Shown piece after piece: positions 57,109 through 64,000 of a stretch of DNA of 64,000 nt (position 1 is the stretch's first letter; every line of letters begins with the position of its first letter). The notes under the pieces were generated by a model that was not told the origin of the DNA, did no database searches, and saw nothing but the letters and a program-made list of their open reading frames with translations. This DNA comes from Burkholderia ambifaria (lineage in GTDB: Bacteria; Pseudomonadota; Gammaproteobacteria; Burkholderiales; Burkholderiaceae): positions 313,680 to 377,679 of the forward strand of contig NZ_LKPJ01000001.1 of NCBI RefSeq assembly GCF_001443045.1, given 5' to 3'. The position numbers and the translations under genes are program-made.

Positions 57109-58149
57109 ATGCTCGTTCTCGGCATCGAAAGCTCCTGCGACGAAACCGGCCTCGCGCTCTACGACACGCAGCGCGGCCTGCTCGCGCACGCGCTCCATTC
57201 GCAGATCGCGATGCATCGCGAATATGGCGGCGTCGTGCCCGAGCTCGCGTCGCGAGACCACATCCGTCGCGCGCTGCCGCTGCTCGAGGAAGTGATGGCG
57301 CAAAGCGGCACGCACCGCGACGACATCGACGCGATCGCGTTCACGCAAGGCCCCGGCCTCGCCGGCGCGCTGCTGGTCGGTGCGAGCATCGCGAATGCGC
57401 TCGCGCTGGCATGGAACAAGCCGACCGTCGGCATCCATCACCTCGAAGGCCACCTGCTGTCGCCGCTGCTCGTCGACGAGCCGCCGCCGTTCCCGTTCAT
57501 CGCGCTGCTGGTGTCGGGCGGCCATACGCAACTGATGCGCGTAACCGACGTCGGTGTGTACGAGACGCTCGGCGAAACGCTCGACGACGCGGCCGGCGAA
57601 GCGTTCGACAAGACGGCGAAGCTGATCGGCCTCGGCTATCCGGGCGGCCCGGAAGTGTCGAAGCTCGCGGAAACGGGCACGCCGGGCGCGGTCGTGCTGC
57701 CGCGCCCGATGCTGCATTCGGGCGATCTCGACTTCAGCTTCAGCGGCCTGAAGACGGCCGTGCTCACGCAGATGAAGAAGTTCGAGGCGGCGAAGCTGGA
57801 GGGCGAGGCGCTCGAGCGCGCGAAAGCCGACCTCGCGCGCGGCTTCGTCGACGCGGCCGTCGATGTGCTCGTCGCGAAATCGCTGGCCGCGCTCAAGAAG
57901 ACGAAGCTCAAGCGCCTCGTGGTCGCGGGCGGCGTTGGCGCGAACCGGCAGTTGCGCGCGGCATTGTCGGCCGCCGCGGCCAAGCGCGGCTTCGACGTGC
58001 ACTATCCCGATCTCGCGCTTTGCACCGACAACGGCGCGATGATCGCGCTCGCCGGCGCGTTGCGGCTCGGCCGCTGGCCCGAGCAGGCGAATGCCGACTA
58101 CGCGTTCACGGTGAAGCCGCGCTGGGATCTCGCGTCGCTCGCACGCTGA
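57109..58149 (+). CDS. tsaD: tRNA N6-adenosine threonylcarbamoyltransferase
   Basis: 346 residues of the Kae1/Gcp family. [19 protein letters not shown] is the invariant start; the metal-binding HHLEGH is at residues 110-115, and [14 protein letters not shown] and the [11 protein letters not shown] segment are present. It transfers threonylcarbamoyl to A37 of ANN-decoding tRNAs. The frame extends 44 codons upstream but that part is not conserved, and the start at 57109 fits the family exactly. Confidence 0.98.
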   Translation: MLVLGIESSCDETGLALYDTQRGLLAHALHSQIAMHREYGGVVPELASRDHIRRALPLLEEVMAQSGTHRDDIDAIAFTQGPGLAGALLVGASIANALALAWNKPTVGIHHLEGHLLSPLLVDEPPPFPFIALLVSGGHTQLMRVTDVGVYETLGETLDDAAGEAFDKTAKLIGLGYPGGPEVSKLAETGTPGAVVLPRPMLHSGDLDFSFSGLKTAVLTQMKKFEAAKLEGEALERAKADLARGFVDAAVDVLVAKSLAALKKTKLKRLVVAGGVGANRQLRAALSAAAAKRGFDVHYPDLALCTDNGAMIALAGALRLGRWPEQANADYAFTVKPRWDLASLAR

Positions 58150-58193
58150 TTCGTACGACGCGACATCGCACGCGCCGACACACGTCGACAAAC

Positions 58194-58223
58194 AAATGGC
58201 CGCTCGATCGAGCGGCCATTTTT
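58194..58223. terminator. Bidirectional terminator between tsaD and folE2
   Basis: AAATGGCCGCTCGA pairs perfectly with TCGAGCGGCCATTT (14 bp, essentially no loop in DNA), ending in T runs on both strands. It serves the convergent tsaD and folE2 transcripts. Confidence 0.85.
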
Positions 58224-58249
58224 CGTTGCAGCGGCAAAATAACGCGGCG

Positions 58250-59059
58250 TTACGCGGCGTGTCGCTTGTCGCGCTCGATCAGCGCATACGCGCTGTGATT
58301 GTGGATCGACTCGAAGTTCTCGGCTTCGAGCACGTAGGCGACCACGCGCTCGTCCGCATCGAGACGCTGCGCGACGTCGCGCACCAGATCCTCGACGAAC
58401 TTCGGGTTTTCGTACGCGCGCTCCGTGACGAACTTCTCGTCGGGACGCTTCAGCAAACCCCACAGCTCGCACGATGCCTCTTCTTCCGCGATGCGGATCA
58501 GCGCCTCGACCGGCAGGTCGGCCGCGAGCTCGGCGTCGATCGTCACGTGCGAGCGCTGGTTGTGCGCACCGTACTGCGAGATCTTCTTCGAGCACGGGCA
58601 CAGGCTCGTCACCGGCACGAGCACCTTCAGAAACAGGCGCGCTTCGCCGTTGCGGCTTTCGCCGGCGAGCGTCACTTCATAGTCGAGCAGACTCTGCACA
58701 CCCGACACCGGCGCCGTCTTGTTCACGAAGTACGGGAACGTGACCTCGATGCGGCCGGCTTCCGCCTCCAGCTTCACGAGCATCGACGCGAGCATCGTGC
58801 GGAAGCGCTCGACCGTCAGCGGCGCTCGGTTCTCTTCGAGCAGCGCGACGAAGCGCGACATGTGCGTGCCCTTCTGATCGGCGGGCAGGCGCACGTCGAG
58901 GTTCCAGACACCGACGGTCGGCTGCACGTCGCCGCTTTCGGTACACACCGTCAACGGATGCCGGACCGCCTTCACGCCCACGCGCTGAATCGGAATCTGG
59001 CGGGTATCCACCGTGCTCTGCACGTCGGGCATCACGAAGGCGGGATTCATCTGGTTCAT
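58250..59059 (-). CDS. folE2: GTP cyclohydrolase FolE2 (GCYH-IB)
   Basis: 269 residues: [63 protein letters not shown] and [31 protein letters not shown]. It converts GTP to dihydroneopterin triphosphate for folate, and unlike FolE can work with Mn when zinc is short. The start at 59059 has AAGGA in front; a second Met three codons on is possible. Confidence 0.96.
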   Translation of the reverse strand: MNQMNPAFVMPDVQSTVDTRQIPIQRVGVKAVRHPLTVCTESGDVQPTVGVWNLDVRLPADQKGTHMSRFVALLEENRAPLTVERFRTMLASMLVKLEAEAGRIEVTFPYFVNKTAPVSGVQSLLDYEVTLAGESRNGEARLFLKVLVPVTSLCPCSKKISQYGAHNQRSHVTIDAELAADLPVEALIRIAEEEASCELWGLLKRPDEKFVTERAYENPKFVEDLVRDVAQRLDADERVVAYVLEAENFESIHNHSAYALIERDKRHAA

Positions 59060-59127
59060 CTTGTTCAATCCTTGTAAGCCGCGCGTTCGACGACGCGCAC
59101 GCCGCGTCACGCGGCAGCCGGAAAAGC

Positions 59128-59153
59128 AACATGGGCCCGCAGGCCCATGTTTT
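59128..59153 (-). terminator. Hairpin between dxs and folE2
   Basis: AACATGGGCC pairs with GGCCCATGTT around CGCA; on the minus strand the stem is followed by GCTTTT. It probably ends the xseB-ispA-dxs transcript before folE2. Confidence 0.7.
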
Positions 59154-59213
59154 CCGCATCAATGTAGACCGGTTGCGCCAGTCGCACCGACGCCGCCCGC
59201 GGGCGGCGCCAGC

Positions 59214-61118
59214 TTACGCGACGCGCTTCGCCTGGCTGGCGACATCGGCCGCCGGGCTCAGGAAGCGTTCGCGAATCGATTTCGCGATGCCCGCGCCGTC
59301 GAGGCCGCATTGCGACAGCAGCTTCGCGGGATCGCCGTGATCGATGAACTGGTCAGGGAGGCCCAATTGTATTACGGGTCGGATAACCCCACTCTCCATC
59401 AGGGCTTCGACGCAGGCCGAACCCGCACCGCCCATCACGCAGCCTTCCTCGACCGTGACGAGGTAGTCGTGCGTCTCGGCAAGTTCACGCACGAGTGCCG
59501 CATCGACCGGCTTCACGAAGCGCATGTTCGCGACCGTTGCGTCGAGCTCCTCGCCCGCCGCGAGCGACGGCGCGACCATCGTGCCGAACGCGAGGATCGC
59601 GACGCGCTTGCCTTCCGGCTGCGACGTACGGCGACGCACTTCGCCCTTGCCGAGCGGGATCCCGGTGAGTTCCTTCACCGTCGCCACACCCGTGCCCGCG
59701 CCGCGCGGATAGCGCACCGCGGTCGGGTTCGGCTGCTGAAGCGCCGTGTGCAGCATCTGGCGGCACTCGTTCTCGTCGGACGCGGCCATGATCGTCATGT
59801 TCGGGATGCAGCGCATGAACGCGAGATCGTATGCGCCCGCATGCGTCGCCCCGTCGGCGCCGACGAGGCCCGCGCGGTCGATTGCGAACACGACCGGCAG
59901 GTTCTGCAGCGCGACGTCGTGGATCAGCTGGTCGTACGCACGCTGCAGGAACGTCGAGTAGATCGCGACAACGGGCTTCAGCCCTTCGGTCGCAAGGCCG
60001 CCCGCGAACGTCACCGCGTGCTGCTCGGCGATGCCGACGTCGTAGTAGCGATCCTTGAAACGCTTCTCGAACTCGACCATGCCCGAGCCTTCGCGCATCG
60101 CGGGCGTGATGCCGACGACGCGCGAATCGCGCTCGGCTTCATCGCAGAGCCATTCGCCGAACACCTGCGTGTACGTCTTCTTCGCGGGCGTGGTCGACGG
60201 CTTGATGCCTTCCGCCGGGTTGAACTTGCCGGGGCCGTGATAGAGCACGGGATCCGCTTCGGCGAGCTTGTAGCCCTGGCCTTTCTTCGTCACCACGTGC
60301 AGGAATTGCGGGCCGCGCAGTTCGCGGATGTTCTGCAGCGTCGGGATCAGCGAATCGAGATCGTGACCGTCGATCGGGCCGATATAGTTGAAGCCGAACT
60401 CTTCGAACAGCGTGGCCGGCACGACCATGCCCTTCGCGTGCTCCTCGAGCTTGCGCGCGAGTTCGAGCACCGGCGGCGCCACGCTCAGCACGCGTTCGAC
60501 GCCCGCACGCGCGGCCGCATAGAAGCGGCCCGACATCAGGCGCGCGAGATGGCGGTTCAGCGCGCCGACCGGCGGCGAAATCGACATGTCGTTGTCGTTG
60601 AGGATCACGAGCAGCTTCGCATCCTCCGACACGCCCGCGTTGTTCATCGCCTCGAACGCCATGCCGGCCGTCATCGCGCCATCGCCGATCACCGCGATCG
60701 AGAAGCGGTCGTCGCCGTTCAGCTGGCTGCCGATCGCCATGCCGAGCGCAGCCGAAATCGACGTGCTCGAGTGCGCGGTGCCGAACGTGTCGTATTCCGA
60801 CTCGCTGCGGCGCGGGAAACCCGAGATGCCATCGTACTGGCGCAGCGTATGCATCTGGTCGCGGCGACCCGTCAGGATCTTGTGCGGGTAGGTCTGGTGA
60901 CCCACGTCCCAGACGATCCGGTCGTTCGGCGTGTTGAACACGTAGTGCAACGCGATCGTCAGCTCGACCGTCCCGAGGTTGGACGACAGATGGCCGCCCG
61001 TCTTCGACACGCTGTCGAGCACGAACGCGCGCAGTTCATCCGCGAGCGGTTGGAGTTGGCGACGATCGAGGCGGCGCAAATCCGCCGGGTCGTCGATGGT
61101 TTTCAGCAAGTCGTACAT
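59214..61118 (-). CDS. dxs: 1-deoxy-D-xylulose-5-phosphate synthase
   Basis: 634 residues: [22 protein letters not shown], the thiamine diphosphate motif [33 protein letters not shown] and the transketolase C-domain with [19 protein letters not shown]. First step of the MEP isoprenoid pathway. The start at 61118 is used because MYDLLKTI is the family start. Downstream partner of ispA on the same strand, 85 bp apart. Confidence 0.98.
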   Translation of the reverse strand: MYDLLKTIDDPADLRRLDRRQLQPLADELRAFVLDSVSKTGGHLSSNLGTVELTIALHYVFNTPNDRIVWDVGHQTYPHKILTGRRDQMHTLRQYDGISGFPRRSESEYDTFGTAHSSTSISAALGMAIGSQLNGDDRFSIAVIGDGAMTAGMAFEAMNNAGVSEDAKLLVILNDNDMSISPPVGALNRHLARLMSGRFYAAARAGVERVLSVAPPVLELARKLEEHAKGMVVPATLFEEFGFNYIGPIDGHDLDSLIPTLQNIRELRGPQFLHVVTKKGQGYKLAEADPVLYHGPGKFNPAEGIKPSTTPAKKTYTQVFGEWLCDEAERDSRVVGITPAMREGSGMVEFEKRFKDRYYDVGIAEQHAVTFAGGLATEGLKPVVAIYSTFLQRAYDQLIHDVALQNLPVVFAIDRAGLVGADGATHAGAYDLAFMRCIPNMTIMAASDENECRQMLHTALQQPNPTAVRYPRGAGTGVATVKELTGIPLGKGEVRRRTSQPEGKRVAILAFGTMVAPSLAAGEELDATVANMRFVKPVDAALVRELAETHDYLVTVEEGCVMGGAGSACVEALMESGVIRPVIQLGLPDQFIDHGDPAKLLSQCGLDGAGIAKSIRERFLSPAADVASQAKRVA

Positions 61119-61203
61119 CGTCGTTCCATTGTAGGAAATCAAACGCGCCCGCATTCTATTGCACGCACCGTAGCGTAGCGTGTGCGCAGCGGCGGGCTTC
61201 GCG

Positions 61204-62088
61204 TCAGCTGACCCGGTTCACCACCAGGTCGGCAAGTTCGGCGAGACGCTGTGCGCGTGCGCCGAACGGTTTCAGCGCATCGTGCGCTTCGGCACGCAGC
61301 TGGGCTGCGAGCTCGCGCGACGCGTCGAGGCCGAGGATCGATACGTAGGTCGGCTTGTCGTTCGCCGCATCCTTGCCGGCCGTCTTGCCGAGCGTCGCCG
61401 AATCGGTCGTGACGTCGAGAATGTCGTCGACGACCTGGAAGGCCAGGCCCACAGCCCCCGCGTAAACATCGAGCGCGGCCAGCGCTTCCGCCGACGGCGT
61501 GTCGCCGGCCAGCGCGCCCATCCGCACGGCCGCGCGCAGCAGCGCGCCCGTCTTCATCCGGTGCATCGTCTCGAGCTGCGCGCGCGTCAGCTTCACGCCG
61601 ACGCTCGCCAGGTCGATCGCCTGCCCGCCGGCCATGCCGATCGAGCCGCTCGCCAGCGCCAGTTCGCGCACGAGCGCGGCCTGCTGCACCGGCGACAGCG
61701 CCGCGGCGTCGGTCAGCGCGACGAAGGCCTGCGACTGCAGTGCATCGCCGACCAGCAGCGCCGTCGGCTCGTCGTACTGCACGTGCACGGTCGGCTTGCC
61801 GCGTCGCAGCGCGTCGTCGTCCATGCACGGCATGTCGTCATGCACGAGCGAGTAGACGTGGATCATCTCCAGAGCCGCCGCCGCCGCGTTGCGCGCCGCT
61901 TCGGTCGCGCCGGTCAGTTCGCCTGCCGCATGGCACAGCAGCGGGCGAACGCGTTTGCCGCCGCCGAGGACCGCGTAGCGCATCGCTTCGTGGAGTTGCG
62001 TGGGCACCACGTTGTCAGCCGGCAAATAGTGGCCGAGTGCGTCCTCGACACGGTCGAGCACGGACCGCATCCATTGTTCGAATGTCAT
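61204..62088 (-). CDS. ispA: Polyprenyl synthetase, farnesyl diphosphate synthase
   Basis: 294 residues with both aspartate-rich motifs: [11 protein letters not shown] (first, about residue 90) and [11 protein letters not shown] (second). It condenses IPP with DMAPP/GPP to FPP. The start overlaps the xseB stop as ATGA, so the two are translationally coupled. Confidence 0.97.
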   Translation of the reverse strand: MTFEQWMRSVLDRVEDALGHYLPADNVVPTQLHEAMRYAVLGGGKRVRPLLCHAAGELTGATEAARNAAAAALEMIHVYSLVHDDMPCMDDDALRRGKPTVHVQYDEPTALLVGDALQSQAFVALTDAAALSPVQQAALVRELALASGSIGMAGGQAIDLASVGVKLTRAQLETMHRMKTGALLRAAVRMGALAGDTPSAEALAALDVYAGAVGLAFQVVDDILDVTTDSATLGKTAGKDAANDKPTYVSILGLDASRELAAQLRAEAHDALKPFGARAQRLAELADLVVNRVS

Positions 62089-62378
62089 AGATCGTCGTCT
62101 TCGCCGTCCGTGGCGGCCGTTCCGGACGAAAGCGGCTTCAGCGTCGCGCCGTCGAGCACGCGAACCTGCTGTTCCACTTTCTCAAGCTGCTGTTGGCAAA
62201 ACGCAACGAGGGTCGCACCGCGGCGATACGCAGCGAGCGAATCCTCGAGGCTCAACGTGCCGCCTTCCATCCGGGCAACCAGCGTCTCGAGTTCCGCGAG
62301 CGCCGTTTCGTAATTGTCCGGCAACGGTTCGATGCCGTTGTCGGGCGGGGTGGCGCCTGGGGATGCGGTTTTCGCCAT
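62085..62378 (-). CDS. xseB: Exodeoxyribonuclease VII small subunit
   Basis: 97 residues: NYETALAELETLVARMEGGTLSLEDSLAAYRRGATLVAFCQQQLEKVEQQVRVLD, the complete XseB domain. The ATG at 62378 is taken over a TTG five codons earlier. First gene of the xseB-ispA-dxs operon. Confidence 0.96.
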   Translation of the reverse strand: MAKTASPGATPPDNGIEPLPDNYETALAELETLVARMEGGTLSLEDSLAAYRRGATLVAFCQQQLEKVEQQVRVLDGATLKPLSSGTAATDGEDDDL

Positions 62379-62571
62379 GGACGAGGGTGTCAAATTTCAA
62401 AACAAGTCGGACATTCTACGGCAAAAGAGAATTTTCCGACCTGCCGACTTGGGCACCCGGGCACGCACTCGGGCCCCTTCTTCGACACACATTGTGCGCC
62501 ACCCGATCGTCGCCCGACAAAAAATTGACACAAATCAGGCACTTAATCCTAGCCTTGCGAGGCGAACCGGG

Positions 62572-62577
62572 TATAAT
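62572..62577 (+). promoter_or_regulatory. Possible -10 box for the Rieske oxygenase gene
   Basis: TATAAT, 72 bp before the start. A TTGACA at 62525-62530 is too far upstream (41 bp) to pair with it. The promoter call rests on the -10 alone. Confidence 0.4.
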
Positions 62578-62649
62578 TCCCCGTTTCCCTAAATCGATTT
62601 TTCGATGGTTGGGTTGTTCACTGCTTTCACGCTATCACCGGGAGTGGGA

Positions 62650-63756
62650 ATGTCCAATCTGAGCGATGCGCTTCAGTTGAAGTCGGCTCACAGCCAGCTT
62701 CCAGTCACTGCATACTTCGATGAGGCGCTGCTAGAGCGCGAGATCGAAACCCTCTTCAAGAAAGGACCTCGTTACGTCGGGCACGAGTTGATGGTGCCGG
62801 AGGCGGGGGACTATTTTGCGCTGCCGTCCGAGAAGGAAGGCCGCGTGCTGGTCCGCAACCCGGCGAACCAGATCGAACTGCTGTCGAACGTGTGCCGTCA
62901 CCGGCAGGCGATCATGCTCAACGGGCGCGGCCACACGCAGAACATCGTATGTCCGCTGCACCGCTGGACGTACGATCTGGAAGGCCAGTTGCTCGGCGCA
63001 CCGCACTTCCCCGACAAGCCGTGCCTGAACCTCGGCAAGAGCCCGCTGCAGAACTGGCAGGGGCTGCTGTTCGAGGCCGAAGGCCGCAACGTCGCGCGCG
63101 ATCTCGCGAACCTCGGCACGAAACATCACTTCGACTTCTCCGAGTACCAGTTCGATCACGTCGAAGTGCACGAGTGCGATTACAACTGGAAAACGTTCAT
63201 CGAGGTCTACCTCGAGGATTACCACGTCGTCCCGTTCCACCCTGGCCTCGGCAGCTTCGTGTCGTGCGACGATCTCAAGTGGGAGTTCGGCGACTGGTAC
63301 AGCGTGCAGACGGTCGGCGTGCACAACGCCCTCGCGAAGCCGGGCAGCGCAACCTACCAGAAGTGGCACGAGCAGGTGCTCAAGTTCCGCAACGGCGTGC
63401 CGCCGGAGTTCGGCGCAATCTGGATGGTCTACTACCCGGGCCTGATGATCGAGTGGTATCCGCACGTGCTCGTCGTGTCGTGGCTGATTCCGCGCGGCCC
63501 GCAGAACACGACCAACATCGTCGAGTTCTACTACCCCGAGGAAATCGCGCTGTTCGAACGCGAGTTCGTTGAAGCCGAGCGCGCCGCCTATATGGAGACG
63601 GCCGTCGAGGACGACGAAATCGCGATGCGGATGGACGCAGGCCGCCGTGCACTGATGGCGCGCGGCGAATCGCAGGTCGGCCCGTACCAGAGCCCGATGG
63701 AAGACGGCATGCAACACTTCCACGAATTCCTGCGCCGCCACCTCGGCGATCTCTGA
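62650..63756 (+). CDS. Rieske aromatic ring-hydroxylating oxygenase, alpha subunit type
   Basis: 368 residues. The Rieske pair is CRHRQ (with C and H) and CPLHRW, and the mononuclear iron site lies in YLEDYHVVPFHPG. The aspartate/glutamate bridge residue is within this segment. The start at 62650 has GGGAG just upstream; an in-frame ATG at 62605 is less likely. No reductase or beta subunit is adjacent, so it would need partners encoded elsewhere. Divergent from xseB. Confidence 0.9.
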   Translation: MSNLSDALQLKSAHSQLPVTAYFDEALLEREIETLFKKGPRYVGHELMVPEAGDYFALPSEKEGRVLVRNPANQIELLSNVCRHRQAIMLNGRGHTQNIVCPLHRWTYDLEGQLLGAPHFPDKPCLNLGKSPLQNWQGLLFEAEGRNVARDLANLGTKHHFDFSEYQFDHVEVHECDYNWKTFIEVYLEDYHVVPFHPGLGSFVSCDDLKWEFGDWYSVQTVGVHNALAKPGSATYQKWHEQVLKFRNGVPPEFGAIWMVYYPGLMIEWYPHVLVVSWLIPRGPQNTTNIVEFYYPEEIALFEREFVEAERAAYMETAVEDDEIAMRMDAGRRALMARGESQVGPYQSPMEDGMQHFHEFLRRHLGDL

Positions 63757-63797
63757 GCGCGCGCGGCGCGCCAGCGCCGCACGGCATTCGGCATATG

Positions 63798-63826
63798 AAA
63801 AGACGGGTTTCGGCCCGTCTTTTTTT
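63798..63826 (+). terminator. Intrinsic terminator after the Rieske oxygenase
   Basis: AAAAGACGGG, loop TTTCGG, CCCGTCTTTT followed by more T. It lies 41 bp after the stop and before the rhodanese gene. Confidence 0.9.
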
Positions 63827-63871
63827 GTTTAGACTTGGAATATCAGGCCGTTTGCACTCCAGGGAGCCGTC

Positions 63872-64000
63872 ATGCCACACACCCACTACACCACGCTCAT
63901 CTCCGCAGCCAATCTCGCCGAGCGCCTGGCCGCGGCGCCAGGCAGCGTCGTCGTGTTCGACTGCCGCTTCGATCTCGTCGATCCGGCCGCAGGCGAAGCC
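63872..64000 (+). CDS. Rhodanese-type sulfurtransferase (N-terminus, runs off the right edge)
   Basis: 43 codons are visible: MPHTHYTTLISAANLAERLA and SVVVFDCRFDLVDPAAGEA. The ISAxxLAExL and FDCRFDL are the start of the first rhodanese domain of two-domain thiosulfate/3-mercaptopyruvate sulfurtransferases. The catalytic cysteine lies outside the window. AGGGAG precedes the start. Confidence 0.85.
   Translation, partial: MPHTHYTTLISAANLAERLAAAPGSVVVFDCRFDLVDPAAGEA

Noticed and set aside
59013..61178. A 721-codon open frame antisense to dxs
   Set aside because: Shadow of dxs; composition dominated by Arg, Ala and His with no domain.
62525..62530. TTGACA as the -35 box of the Rieske gene
   Set aside because: It is 41 bp from the TATAAT, far outside the usable spacing.

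Overview
The window looks like a chromosome segment of a Burkholderia, probably of the cepacia complex. It is GC-rich throughout. The right end carries a beta-proteobacterial housekeeping block: tRNA(CAT), rpoD, dnaG, a YqeY protein, rpsU, tsaD, folE2, dxs-ispA-xseB, a Rieske oxygenase and a rhodanese. The left 50 kb is accessory and catabolic, dense in LysR regulators, dehydrogenases, CoA ligases and transporters. The species is inferred from gene content and style, not from a database match.

Layout. (1) 0-6.4 kb: the end of an alpha/beta hydrolase, a flavin monooxygenase, and a tightly coupled periplasmic molybdenum hydroxylase operon (2Fe-2S subunit, Tat-exported molybdopterin subunit, triheme cytochrome c), then a BON-domain protein. 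(2) 7.0-16.2 kb: a self-contained oxidative cluster framed by two related LysR regulators. It holds a NIPSNAP protein, an iron alcohol dehydrogenase, an MFS transporter, an alpha-ketoglutaric-semialdehyde-type dehydrogenase, a cyclase-family hydrolase and an SDR. (3) 16.3-23.5 kb: a truncated SRPBCC gene, a crotonase with a Tat signal, a three-gene periplasmic GMC flavodehydrogenase operon with its own cytochrome c, a fumarylacetoacetase-family hydrolase and a DUF3331 protein. (4) 23.6-49.1 kb: an ABM monooxygenase, AEC permease, SDR, CurA-like reductase, two DJ-1/PfpI proteins, FUSC efflux protein, ActP/YjcH symporter, two acyl-CoA ligases, a second cyclase, a porin, a second BON protein, a quinone reductase, three LysR regulators and one large MalT-like (LAL) LuxR regulator. 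(5) 49.1-50.1 kb: gene debris next to the 3' end of a tRNA. (6) 50.1-64 kb: core genome.

The most interesting structure is not a gene. A family of short G/C palindromes (four to six C, four to six bases, four to six G) sits in at least nine places in the 5' intergenic regions of part 3 and part 4 and was not seen elsewhere in the window. The sites lie 75-255 bp from start codons of the crotonase, the GMC operon, the AEC permease, the SDR, YjcH-ActP, two LysR genes, the NTF2-like protein and one CoA ligase. The LAL regulator lies inside this territory and has a copy in its own upstream region. This suggests one large catabolic regulon covering about 30 kb. A second, independent signal is a pair of identical 20-bp palindromic operators of TetR type upstream of the CurA-like reductase, with no TetR gene in the window.

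How the parts may work together (inference): two periplasmic dehydrogenases feed electrons to c-type cytochromes while oxidising alcohols or aldehydes outside the membrane. Products enter through the porin, MFS, ActP or AEC carriers, are activated by the CoA ligases and processed by hydratase, hydrolase and SDR enzymes. The CurA-like reductase and DJ-1/glyoxalase III proteins would handle reactive carbonyl by-products. The natural substrate cannot be read from the sequence.
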